A DNA stretch of 30,101 nucleotides from a virus. Shown piece by piece: positions 15,950 through 23,571 of the stretch. The stretch covers positions 1-30,101 of the IMG/VR virus record IMGVR_UViG_3300025872_000215; one strand, 5' to 3'. The position numbers were made by a program, and so were the translations under genes. The notes beneath the pieces were generated by a model. The model was not told where the DNA came from and ran no database searches. It saw only the letters and a list, made by a program, of their open reading frames with translations. Each line of letters opens with the position of its first letter. Position 1 is the first letter of the stretch.

Positions 15950-17125
15950 TTAGGCTCCGACCTCCATGAGGATGATTGTTGAGGCTGCGCGAGAGAAAGC
16001 GGCTGTGTCGGTATCTGTTGCCGAGCGGTTTAAATAGACTGCTCCTGTTGAGCTTGATGCCATCTCAATCTCATAGGTGAGCGCTGACGTTGATGATGGA
16101 CTGTCTAGGTAGTTGATTGGTGTCCCTTGAATGCCGCCAGCCTGGTTTGTGTAGCTCTGCCCCGTTATCCTTGTTCGGTTTCCTGCCGCATCACCCTGCA
16201 AAAGTGTTGACCCGCTTTTTGTCAACCGCAAGAGAACAGCCTGACTTGCAGCCTGACCGCAATGAATCATCGCCATCACCAATACCTTTGACGTGGTAGC
16301 GGAAGGCGTGATACTTGCAGTAAATACGCTGGAAAACGTGGTTCCTGTGACGCTGGCGGTGTCGGTCTTAGTTGCCTGAACGACTTGCAGAATCTTGCCG
16401 CCACCGCTTCCTGTGGCTGACAGCGTTGTGCCAGACATGGACAGCCCGGTTCCAAGACTGATTTCTTGGAAATCTCCAGCACCAGAAGCCGAGCCACGAC
16501 CAAGAAGTTTGGAGGCTGCGGAAGCCTGAGCGAGATTAGCAAAAGGCAGGTCACCTGTGACGCCCGTGCTCAACGGTAGCCCCGTGCAGTTGGTCAGTGT
16601 GCCGCTCGAAGGCGTTCCAAGCGCTCCACCGGAAGTCAGATAAGAACCTGCGGCTTGATAAACCGTGTCAAAGTAGGTCTTGAGCGTGGCTTTGATATTC
16701 GCCCATGTGACTTTTTTCAGCACGTTGGATGCTTCGCTGTCAATCAGCGGCACCGTATCGGCATCAACCGGAGTCGTCTTGGCTGTGGCACCGTGAATTG
16801 AGCTTCCTACATTGCCAGCGTCAGTAACGTCAGCAGCCGCTTCAATGCCGTCCAATTTGGCTGCATAAGTCGAGGTCATCAGACCTTTCTGCGATGCCGT
16901 TGCACTCTGAATGTCATCGGTGCCATTGACGTGCGTAGCAGCATGGGCTGTCGGTGTCCTAGAGTTAGTCAGTCTTGAGTCATCACCAGCACAAACTGTT
17001 CCAGCGGTTGTTCCGACATCAAGTGTCGCAGCACCACCAAGCGAATTAACTTCGCCAATGACGCTGTTTAACTTCGATCTTACCGAAGCTCCATCTTCAC
17101 CATTAATGATCGTTGAAATTGGCAT
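15950..17125 (-). CDS. Tail fibre protein
   Basis: The 391-residue protein has low-complexity fibre features. It has a short N-terminal attachment region (MPISTIINGEDGASVRSKLN) and repeats such as RTPTAHAATHVNGTDDI with STYAAKLDGIEAAADVTDAGNV, a shaft signature very common in phage tail fibres. A Gly/Ser/Thr-rich middle (GALGTPSSGTLTNCTGLP) precedes a beta-rich C-terminal head (about residues 250-391) ending ASTIILMEVGA. It should form a trimer and contact the host surface. The neighbouring 51-residue and Fn3-like genes upstream appear to belong to the same appendage. Confidence 0.85.
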   Translation of the reverse strand: MPISTIINGEDGASVRSKLNSVIGEVNSLGGAATLDVGTTAGTVCAGDDSRLTNSRTPTAHAATHVNGTDDIQSATASQKGLMTSTYAAKLDGIEAAADVTDAGNVGSSIHGATAKTTPVDADTVPLIDSEASNVLKKVTWANIKATLKTYFDTVYQAAGSYLTSGGALGTPSSGTLTNCTGLPLSTGVTGDLPFANLAQASAASKLLGRGSASGAGDFQEISLGTGLSMSGTTLSATGSGGGKILQVVQATKTDTASVTGTTFSSVFTASITPSATTSKVLVMAMIHCGQAASQAVLLRLTKSGSTLLQGDAAGNRTRITGQSYTNQAGGIQGTPINYLDSPSSTSALTYEIEMASSSTGAVYLNRSATDTDTAAFSRAASTIILMEVGA

Positions 17126-17127
17126 AA

Positions 17128-17283
17128 TTAATCAATCCAGTTTTGGTCATCCCTCCATACTCCAAGATCATCCCAGAGTCCAGCCGCTAGAATCCAGTCA
17201 CCAGTCGGTATTCCTCCTCCACCTCCTGCGCTGAATTGCGCTGAGTTGAATGTCAATCCAATACTGAGGCTTAGTCCGATCAT
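17128..17283 (-). CDS. Small appendage protein, Gly-rich then Trp/Asp-rich (51 residues)
   Basis: The ATG at 17283 overlaps the stop of the Fn3-like gene (ATGA) and the stop lies two bases before the tail fibre start, so the three are tightly coupled. The protein starts MIGLSLSIGLTFNSAQFSAG, has a run of five Gly, and ends in GLWDDLGVWRDDQNWID. The Trp/Asp repeat (LWDD, VWRDD, NWID) resembles short phage structural modules of the LWDDxxxWxD type. It is likely a minor virion component. The short length lowers certainty, but the coupling supports it. Confidence 0.65.
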   Translation of the reverse strand: MIGLSLSIGLTFNSAQFSAGGGGGIPTGDWILAAGLWDDLGVWRDDQNWID

Positions 17284-17642
17284 ATTACACCTGGAAGGAT
17301 TACTGAGGCGGTATTGCTATCAGGGCCATTACCTGCGTCATTCAATGGAATGACTTTGAAGTAATAAAGTCCTTCTTCTCCAAGACCTATACTGAAATTG
17401 GTTGTAAGGCCTGTGCCGTTGTAAAACTCAACAAAATTAACACCATCAGAACTGTATTGAGCCGAATACGAAAAACCAGCGCTGTCTGTCTTGTTTGAGG
17501 CAGTCCATTCAAGAACAGCGATATAGCTGCCAAAGTCTGCGCTAACTGTCAGGACTGGTGCAACCGTCGGAGGCGTCAAAGTTCCTTCGCCAACCTTAGA
17601 AGATGGCCTGCCAAGGGTCAGAGATAGAAAGACACCGTTCAC
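17280..17642 (-). CDS. Fibronectin type III-like domain protein
   Basis: The 120-residue protein is essentially one Ig/Fn3-like beta sandwich: APVLTVSADFGSYIAVLEW (strands A-B), YSAQYSSDGVNFVEFYNGTG (strands C-C'), EGLYYFKVIPLNDAGNGP (strands F-G). Such domains decorate phage capsids or tails and may bind carbohydrate. It starts at a GTG (17642) that overlaps the TGA of the 87-residue gene (GTGA) and ends at an ATGA overlap with the 51-residue gene. No enzymatic residues are expected. The Fn3 call is by strand pattern. Confidence 0.7.
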   Translation of the reverse strand: MNGVFLSLTLGRPSSKVGEGTLTPPTVAPVLTVSADFGSYIAVLEWTASNKTDSAGFSYSAQYSSDGVNFVEFYNGTGLTTNFSIGLGEEGLYYFKVIPLNDAGNGPDSNTASVILPGVI

Positions 17643-17902
17643 TGCATTTTGTATGCACGAACTTTGCCGCTGGTCAGCGTAAAGGCAGTAAAGCCAAGGC
17701 CGTTGTAAAGGATTGTGCCGGCAGGGATGGTGAAACCGGTCATGGCATCGCCGGACTTGCCGTTTTCAGTCAGCGTGCTGAACTCGCAATCACTGAGCAT
17801 CTGAAGAGCAAAGAACTTTCCAGTTACGGCTGTCGTTCCGGTTTCCACCACGACACCAAGAGCGGCACCGCTATGACCTGAGATTTGGACGTTTTGATTC
17901 AT
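17639..17902 (-). CDS. Small virion-associated protein
   Basis: This 87-residue beta-rich protein contains TAVTGKFFALQMLSDCEFST and GFTIPAGTILYNGLGFTAFTLTSGKVRAYK. I recognise this as a common unnamed phage structural type in which a short beta-sandwich precedes fibre genes. No signal peptide or membrane helix is present. It lies between the adaptor gene (gap of three bases) and the Fn3-like gene (GTGA overlap). A decoration or fibre-base role is likely but not shown. Confidence 0.65.
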   Translation of the reverse strand: MNQNVQISGHSGAALGVVVETGTTAVTGKFFALQMLSDCEFSTLTENGKSGDAMTGFTIPAGTILYNGLGFTAFTLTSGKVRAYKMQ

Positions 17903-17905
17903 TGG

Positions 17906-18670
17906 TTAATAAGTTGAAATCATGTTGATCCTGCGGACCTGGCCTTCAGAGCGAAGTATGCGGTCAACTTGCAGCATTTTGACATTTTCAGCTTCAGCCT
18001 CGGCCATGGTTGCATTGTCAATCTGGCCTTCTGTCCTGAGATAGTCACTAAAGACAGCCTTGGTGACATAATCACCGCAGAAGTATGGAATCTTCACGAT
18101 TGACCAGCTTCCTGGTGTCGAAGTTGGAGACTGTCCCTGGGTTGTCTGCGTCGTGCAGGTGTAGAAATTGCCAGCAGAAGCGGCAGTTGTGGACGGCAGG
18201 TAGCTGCCTGTGCCTGTGCCTGTGTCAAAATATACCTGAGCACCAACAGAATAGGTTGAATTAGCGCTGTAAGGCTCGCCAAACAGGTCGGGCTTAGGCT
18301 GGCGATACTCAACCCAGACAGGAGTCGTGCCATCCATGATAATTATACGGCGATTGCTGCCGTCATCGTCCAGGTAATAGGCCACCGGCACCGCTCTGGC
18401 GGTCACTTTAGGGTTGAGTGAATAGACCTGAAGAACATCGCCAATGCTGCTTGTCAGGTTGATATAGTCCACACCTTCAGAATCTTCTGAAGTGGTCATT
18501 TCAGCAACCCTGACAATATCAGGCCAGGATTCCTGTTCCCAGATATGGGCGATTCGCTGGGATGCAAAGTCACGCACCATACGAAAGGTGCTGTCCTGGA
18601 TCGCGCTACGGTCAAGACCGCAGAGCGTCACCGCCCTATAAAGGATTTCACTGAAGTTGATCGTTCTCAC
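17906..18670 (-). CDS. Head-to-tail adaptor protein with carbohydrate-binding-like insertion
   Basis: The 254-residue protein has a helical N-terminus (INFSEILYRAVTLCGLDRSA to FASQRIAHIWEQESWPDI), a beta middle, and a C-terminal helical part with FCGDYVTKAVFSDYLRTEGQIDNATMAEAEAENV. This is the pattern of podoviral adaptor or tail-tube proteins that dock on the portal (P22 gp4/T7 gp11-like role). Residues about 134-190 (YSANSTYSVGAQVYF...NFYTCTTQ...TPGSW) interrupt the fold and look like a CBM5/12-like sugar-binding module. The GTG start at 18670 overlaps the preceding stop (GTGA). The role is by architecture and synteny. Confidence 0.65.
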   Translation of the reverse strand: MRTINFSEILYRAVTLCGLDRSAIQDSTFRMVRDFASQRIAHIWEQESWPDIVRVAEMTTSEDSEGVDYINLTSSIGDVLQVYSLNPKVTARAVPVAYYLDDDGSNRRIIIMDGTTPVWVEYRQPKPDLFGEPYSANSTYSVGAQVYFDTGTGTGSYLPSTTAASAGNFYTCTTQTTQGQSPTSTPGSWSIVKIPYFCGDYVTKAVFSDYLRTEGQIDNATMAEAEAENVKMLQVDRILRSEGQVRRINMISTY

Positions 18671-19026
18671 GCAAAGACCTTGCGAAACTTAACATGGCGG
18701 GAACCGGAAGGTTCGGAGGCAAATCCGAACTGCATTTTGGTTCCTTTGGAATTCACTTTGCAGTAAGGGTTGTTTTTCTCGTATTCGTTCAGGAAAGTCG
18801 GATCTTTCCAGCAGTCATAGCCGAGACGTTGCCCCCAATAGTGATACGAGTCTGGATCAACTCGCATGCGTAGCCTACCGATTCCGTCAAGACTACGGTG
18901 TTCAAGGTTGTTAACCTTTCCAACCTGTTGTGCCCGTGCCTCCGCCATCACCTTTCTGAAATTCCATCCAGTCTTGAACTCTTTCAGCATGTCGCTGTGA
19001 AGCTCTTCAGGGATGTTTTCAATCAT
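18667..19026 (-). CDS. Hypothetical head-region protein
   Basis: The 119-residue protein has a charged helical N-terminus (EELHSDMLKEFKTGWNFRKVMAE) and a C-terminal RMRVDPDSYHYWGQRLGYDCWKD segment followed by FLNEYEKNNPYCKV. This YHYWGQRLGYECW pattern is one I associate with an unnamed conserved protein between capsid and adaptor genes of podovirus-like phages. It has no enzymatic motif. It sits directly after the capsid gene and is coupled to the adaptor gene by a GTGA overlap. It may act in capsid completion. Confidence 0.65.
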   Translation of the reverse strand: MIENIPEELHSDMLKEFKTGWNFRKVMAEARAQQVGKVNNLEHRSLDGIGRLRMRVDPDSYHYWGQRLGYDCWKDPTFLNEYEKNNPYCKVNSKGTKMQFGFASEPSGSRHVKFRKVFA

Positions 19027-19061
19027 AAGGTGATGACGGAGTTTGTTACGGGGATGCTAGA

Positions 19062-20060
19062 TTAGGCAGGGTCAAACTTGCCAAGGCCCAGCGGATTCTT
19101 CACCACAAGGCCTGCAACGGCCTTGATAAGGCGGGCGGGACCACCACCAGCATCAGGAAGTTCCGTCACTTCAGGAAGGTTCGTGTAACGAAGTTCCAGA
19201 AGCTCCATGTCCAGGACATAACCGTTATCGGCGTCCGGCATGAACAGTGAAGGATGCAGCTTGATGCGACCGAAGTCACCTTCAAAGATGTCAACGCTGG
19301 CGATGTAGGCATCGCTGTTGGCATCGCGGCTGAAGGTGCGGATGGCAGTGCCACCGGCTCCGGTAACTCCGACAGTGGAGGTACTGGAAAGCGTGGTGGT
19401 GAACAGCAGGTTACTGAAGGCGCGCTTCAGGTTGGTGCCGACAACGCCATCATATTCCTTGAAGGTGCCGGTCTGACCGTAAATGGAGGTCAGCACGGCC
19501 TGAATGTTGGTTTCCGTCAGGCTAGCGGTCGCAGTGGTGGCGATGCTGGCCGAAGGCGTGCGGTAAGCGGAGGGAACCTGAAGGGTAGAACCGCCGCTGG
19601 TGCTGATCCAAGTGCCAAGAGCTTTGGTCAGGTAAGGATCGGTGCCGTTATCAGCCTGGGCGTCGTTGTTGCTGGAAACCGTGGCTTCCATGTCACGCTT
19701 GAGCAGCTTAATGCCCTTGGCGACCATGCCAGCAAGTTCGTCACGCAGACCGGCGACAACCGAAACGTCAACCGCAAGGGGAGACACACGAATTGCACGC
19801 TGGAACACCTGAATATAGTTGCTGATGATAGCACGACCACTGTTCAGGTTTTCGTAACTGGACACGTCCACGCCGTCAACCGAACCAGTGGTCACCGCAG
19901 CGGGCATGTTGTCAGCCTGCCACTGAAGCAGGGTGTTACCTGGCTTGTTGCCCTTGGGGGCCATGGAGACGATAGGAGTATCCTTAGCGTCAACGAGGGA
20001 GATGTAATCAGCAAGATCTTCGCGCTTGCCAACCTGAGAGCGTTCAAAAAGAGCGGCCAT
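19062..20060 (-). CDS. Major capsid protein (SU10/DUF5309-like)
   Basis: The 332-residue protein starts MAALFERSQVGKREDLADYI and contains DAKDTPIVSMAPKG near the N-terminus, then a helical segment with VFQRAIRVSPLAVDVSVVAGL and MVAKGIKLLKRDMEATV. It ends in AGGGPARLIKAVAGLVVKNP. This order matches the HK97-fold capsid proteins of the SU10/DUF5309 type. The length is usual for that group, and the gene follows an acidic scaffold gene and precedes small head genes, as expected. It would assemble into the icosahedral shell. No protease gene is seen, so maturation may not need cleavage. Confidence 0.85.
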   Translation of the reverse strand: MAALFERSQVGKREDLADYISLVDAKDTPIVSMAPKGNKPGNTLLQWQADNMPAAVTTGSVDGVDVSSYENLNSGRAIISNYIQVFQRAIRVSPLAVDVSVVAGLRDELAGMVAKGIKLLKRDMEATVSSNNDAQADNGTDPYLTKALGTWISTSGGSTLQVPSAYRTPSASIATTATASLTETNIQAVLTSIYGQTGTFKEYDGVVGTNLKRAFSNLLFTTTLSSTSTVGVTGAGGTAIRTFSRDANSDAYIASVDIFEGDFGRIKLHPSLFMPDADNGYVLDMELLELRYTNLPEVTELPDAGGGPARLIKAVAGLVVKNPLGLGKFDPA

Positions 20061-20090
20061 GATAGTTAGTTTTCTTTGATTGAGTTTTGT

Positions 20091-21116
20091 TTAGAGGAAC
20101 CTTTCGGCAATGAGTGCCTTCAGGTTTGATTCGTTTGGAGCTTTTCGGAAGCTGTCCGCAGCGAATTTAGACTTAGCGGCTTTGGAAGTCACAGAGGCAG
20201 GTGCAGATGTGCTTTTCGGCGTCATCGGTGCCTTCTTAACAGGCTGCGCTGGTTTCTTTGCCTTGCTTTCCCTGACCTTTCGCCCCTCGATCAAGTCTCC
20301 AATAGAGATTTTGAAATCGGGGAACTTCTGGATTTCTGGGAACGCCTGCAAAAGTTCCTTTGCAAACTGATATTCAGGACTATGACGCTGTTTCCAGAAG
20401 GGATATTCTTTCTCTGCTTCAGCATCAAACTGCTTGCGGACTGCAACGTATTGAAGCTGCGCAGGAAGGTATTCTTCCAGTGCATCAATGGCGTTCAGGC
20501 GAATCTTCTTGACTTCTTCAGCGGAATACTCGACTTCCTGTCCATCTTTGCCTTTTACAACAGCACCGTCAGCGTTCTCTTCAGCCCACCGTCTAACCTG
20601 TCGAGCGTTTTTGATTTCATCCTGCACCTCACGCTCTGATTGAAGCGCAAAATACGGGTTCAAATCTTTGCCAACTGGAATGACCTCTTTTTCAACAGGC
20701 TTTTCCGATGACTCTAGCTCTTTCAGCTTTTCGGTAAGCTCGTGAATCTGCTTCTCAGCGTCTTTTTTCTGCGCAGTGAGTTTATCAATACGCTTTTGGA
20801 CGCCTTTTGGCAGACCTTTTGAACTCTGCTCGGCTTCTTCCTCCGTCTCCTTGTCCTCATCGGCTTTGTCAGCCTCTTCAGTTTCGGTTTCAGATTCGTT
20901 TTCGGCTTCCGTGTCCTCGGTTTCCTGCTCGGCATCATCTGCTTCGCTGGTGTCCTCGGTTTCGGTTTCCGTCTCAGTCTCAGCCTGAGCAGGCTGCTTT
21001 TCTTCATCAGCGAAAAGGGACTGGCGCAGAAGTCCGGTCAACTGTTCGGTGTCAATCGGCTTTTGGGGCATCGTGATTTTGGAGGGTTCACTAACCGTTT
21101 CGGAGTTTTCGGGCAT
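20091..21116 (-). CDS. Scaffolding protein with acidic low-complexity N-terminus
   Basis: The 341-residue protein is highly charged. Residues about 44-98 are a Glu/Thr/Asp repeat (ETETETETEDTSEADD and similar). A coiled coil follows (KGVQKRIDKLTAQKKDAEKQIHEL), then a helical middle, and finally a basic Lys/Pro/Ala-rich tail. Acidic, coiled-coil and basic C-terminal parts are typical of phage scaffolds, which bind the capsid protein through the basic tail. The location directly upstream of the capsid gene supports this. The repeat is encoded by imperfect gag/act/gaa triplets that could vary in length between relatives. Confidence 0.8.
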   Translation of the reverse strand: MPENSETVSEPSKITMPQKPIDTEQLTGLLRQSLFADEEKQPAQAETETETETEDTSEADDAEQETEDTEAENESETETEEADKADEDKETEEEAEQSSKGLPKGVQKRIDKLTAQKKDAEKQIHELTEKLKELESSEKPVEKEVIPVGKDLNPYFALQSEREVQDEIKNARQVRRWAEENADGAVVKGKDGQEVEYSAEEVKKIRLNAIDALEEYLPAQLQYVAVRKQFDAEAEKEYPFWKQRHSPEYQFAKELLQAFPEIQKFPDFKISIGDLIEGRKVRESKAKKPAQPVKKAPMTPKSTSAPASVTSKAAKSKFAADSFRKAPNESNLKALIAERFL

Positions 21117-21208
21117 GTTGCAGAAGGTTTAATGACCGTTCAGAGGTCGGAAGGCATGGTTTGAGACACCAAGAAACTTGTGCAAAGCTAATATGCCGTG
21201 ATAGTGGG

Positions 21209-21451
21209 TCAAGGGTTGAATTTGACCTCTATCGAGGCTCGTTCCGCGTATTCATGGATAATGGCACGCAGGTCAATGAGAGCGGCGACCTGTCCAGCAT
21301 AATGCGCCCTGGCTTCTCCGGTGTTTGCGATGTCCAGCAGGTTGGCTAGTGCGTTGTTATGCTCGCTCTGGATCACGGCATTTAGCGCTTCCCAGAACAC
21401 CACCGGCCCTTTCGCTAGGGTGAATGCTTCGATTACGTCTGTTTCGTTCAT
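21209..21451 (-). CDS. Small hypothetical protein between portal and scaffold
   Basis: The 80-residue, mostly helical protein (MNETDVIEAFTLAKGPVVFW; NNALANLLDIANTGEARAHYAGQVAALIDLRAIIHEYAE) has no membrane segment. The ATG at 21451 overlaps the portal stop (ATGA), so it is co-translated with the portal. Small helical proteins at this position occur in many podovirus head operons, but I cannot name this family. About 90 bases without a gene follow it before the scaffold start; only a weak short hairpin is visible there. Confidence 0.65.
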   Translation of the reverse strand: MNETDVIEAFTLAKGPVVFWEALNAVIQSEHNNALANLLDIANTGEARAHYAGQVAALIDLRAIIHEYAERASIEVKFNP

Positions 21452-23571
21452 GCCTGCTGATTGAGTTGTTCGCTAACAGGTGTTACTCCCAGCCTGCCAA
21501 TGGTAGCATTTTGCTGCTGCTGGATGCTCATCTGAAGGTTCTGGACGTAGTTCTTCAGCAAGGTCTGGAAAACAGGGTCAGCCTGTGCGGCCTGCTGTGC
21601 TTTCGGATTCTTGCTGATGACATCCTGGGCATATTGCAGCCTTGCCTGTGCTGTCGGATCGTTTTCACGATACATCGGCTCATTGCCCAGCATCATCATG
21701 CCAATATCAGTCTGCACATCCCTGAACATCTGTTCAGAGGCGGCAGTCTGGTCAACAATAAGCTCACGGGCAGATTCAGGTGCAACTGCCTCAATAATCA
21801 TCTGGATCAGCTTGTTGCGGTTAAGCACGCCACCAGCGTCAAGGGGAACGACAAACTGAGAGATGGCTTGCAGCTTCTTAGCCACAAGATCATTGTCCAG
21901 CGTCTGGATATTAAACCGGATGATGAAATCAAAGTTCCCAGCAATATCAGTGATGTTCTGGTTCAGCGGCACGCCGGTAATCCTGACAATCTCCTCCTGC
22001 GGCATGTATTGCAGGCACAGGCTGAACATCTGAGAGTACACACGGCTCCAGGTGGCAAGCCAGCGGTTCACAAGCTGCTGCTGCATGAGTTGCGACTTGA
22101 GAGGCATAACCGTCATGCGGTTCAGGCCGAAGTAATTGGCGTGATTGTTCTCGACTCGCTCAATCAGGTTGAACGCAGTCGTAGGAGCACGGCCAGGAGC
22201 CTCAAGCCAGGAGTAATCATCTGGACGGGTTACAGGAAGCTGAACGCCTGGGCCAATCTTGTTGATCTGGCCGATTCGCTTCACAACCTTCATCGGCGGC
22301 AGCGTCTCAAAAGCAGTCCGGTCACGGATGCTGTCATGCTGCGCCTTGATTTCGTCCTGATCGGTCATAGCGATTTCAGGAATGCCACGGCTTTCAGTGA
22401 TTGGCCTGCGGACTACTTCACGCCGAAACTCGACGAAAGGATAATCACCATGGGCATAATCAAGCAGTTCATGCTTGGCGAAAAGTCCTTCCTGAACGAG
22501 CGGACTGAACACGGTGCAATAGATGCCTGCGACTCCATCAGGTCCAATCTGGCGGGCATAGGCATACACAATCTCGATCAGGTTATCCTGCCGAACGATA
22601 GGAGCGGATCCCAAGGTCGTGATACTGTCGAGCGGGTCAGAATACCATGACTGCTTGCCAGCCGTGTTTGCGGCCTGGTCAACAAAAGCCTCGTCCCAGC
22701 CGTCATCTTTGATGTGGGAACGAAGCTCAACCTCGGTCATATAGACACGGCGGAAGATGACCCTGGCGTTCTGAAGGTCAATCGTTTCAGGAGGAAAAGC
22801 CACCTCATCGAACGGCTTCAAAGCCGTCACCATCGGCAGGTTCCTGCGCACATAGGTTTCTTCGATCTTACCAACACCAGTTTCACGCAGTTCGTTGACC
22901 AGCTTCTTCGCATCCTTAACGCTGTATTGCGGAATGGCTGCGGTAATTAGCTGTGCTGCAAGGTCTGCGCTCTCTTTGTTGGCGATAAGAGCGGGCAGGT
23001 CAGCCAAGGATGATCCCTGCATCTGCTGGGCAATAGCGCCGATTTCGTCCATTGTGATAGACTGAAAGCGTGTTCCTAGCTGCTGATCCCAGCCAACGTG
23101 AAAGATGGTCCAGCCATAGTGCAGCCCATACTGTGAACCTAATTCAGCCTCCCTGGCGATGTCGGCACGCAGCTTTTGAGTTGTGATCCAGTTCATCAGC
23201 GTGTTGGCACCTGATGCCGCAGCCATGTCGTTGAAATCCGTGGCAGTGATTGCAAGCTGGCTGCGCTCAAAACTTGTCGTAAGCAGACATGAAAGCTCGT
23301 TGATGGTGGAATCAACCAGGCGATTACGAACGTCAGAAGCTCCTTCAAACGGGAATGCCTGGCGATTGTTCGGGAGGTTCTCAGAATGCTTTTTCCCGTC
23401 ATCGGACTGACCAGACCACCGGCAAAAACGGATGTCATCTGAATTGGTGAGACGTTCCAAGTCTGCCGTGGTATAGAGGCAACGGGTCAATTCCGTTGAA
23501 AGCTCATTCACATCTGGCGTTTCACTGTAAAACGTCAGCTTATCACCGTTGGTGCTGTTCTTGTAGTTCAT
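21448..23571 (-). CDS. Portal protein
   Basis: The 707-residue protein has the size and order of a podoviral portal. It shows RQAFPFEGASDVRNRLVDSTINEL near the N-terminus, a wing/stem region with LLDYAHGDYPFVEFRREVVRRPITESRGIPEI (about residues 360-391), and IERVENNHANYFGLNRMTVMP (about 468-488). The C-terminus is helical and Gln-rich (about 620-707), consistent with a crown or barrel. Twelve copies would form the vertex ring that takes DNA from the terminase. The start at 23571 shares one base with the terminase stop (TAATG), as expected for a packaging operon. Confidence 0.9.
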   Translation of the reverse strand: MNYKNSTNGDKLTFYSETPDVNELSTELTRCLYTTADLERLTNSDDIRFCRWSGQSDDGKKHSENLPNNRQAFPFEGASDVRNRLVDSTINELSCLLTTSFERSQLAITATDFNDMAAASGANTLMNWITTQKLRADIAREAELGSQYGLHYGWTIFHVGWDQQLGTRFQSITMDEIGAIAQQMQGSSLADLPALIANKESADLAAQLITAAIPQYSVKDAKKLVNELRETGVGKIEETYVRRNLPMVTALKPFDEVAFPPETIDLQNARVIFRRVYMTEVELRSHIKDDGWDEAFVDQAANTAGKQSWYSDPLDSITTLGSAPIVRQDNLIEIVYAYARQIGPDGVAGIYCTVFSPLVQEGLFAKHELLDYAHGDYPFVEFRREVVRRPITESRGIPEIAMTDQDEIKAQHDSIRDRTAFETLPPMKVVKRIGQINKIGPGVQLPVTRPDDYSWLEAPGRAPTTAFNLIERVENNHANYFGLNRMTVMPLKSQLMQQQLVNRWLATWSRVYSQMFSLCLQYMPQEEIVRITGVPLNQNITDIAGNFDFIIRFNIQTLDNDLVAKKLQAISQFVVPLDAGGVLNRNKLIQMIIEAVAPESARELIVDQTAASEQMFRDVQTDIGMMMLGNEPMYRENDPTAQARLQYAQDVISKNPKAQQAAQADPVFQTLLKNYVQNLQMSIQQQQNATIGRLGVTPVSEQLNQQA

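Noticed and set aside
21424-22650. Long plus-strand open frame of 408 codons
   Set aside because: It is antisense to the portal gene, whose protein features are clear. The plus-strand product has no recognisable motif and is rich in His/Leu/Arg as expected of a shadow frame.
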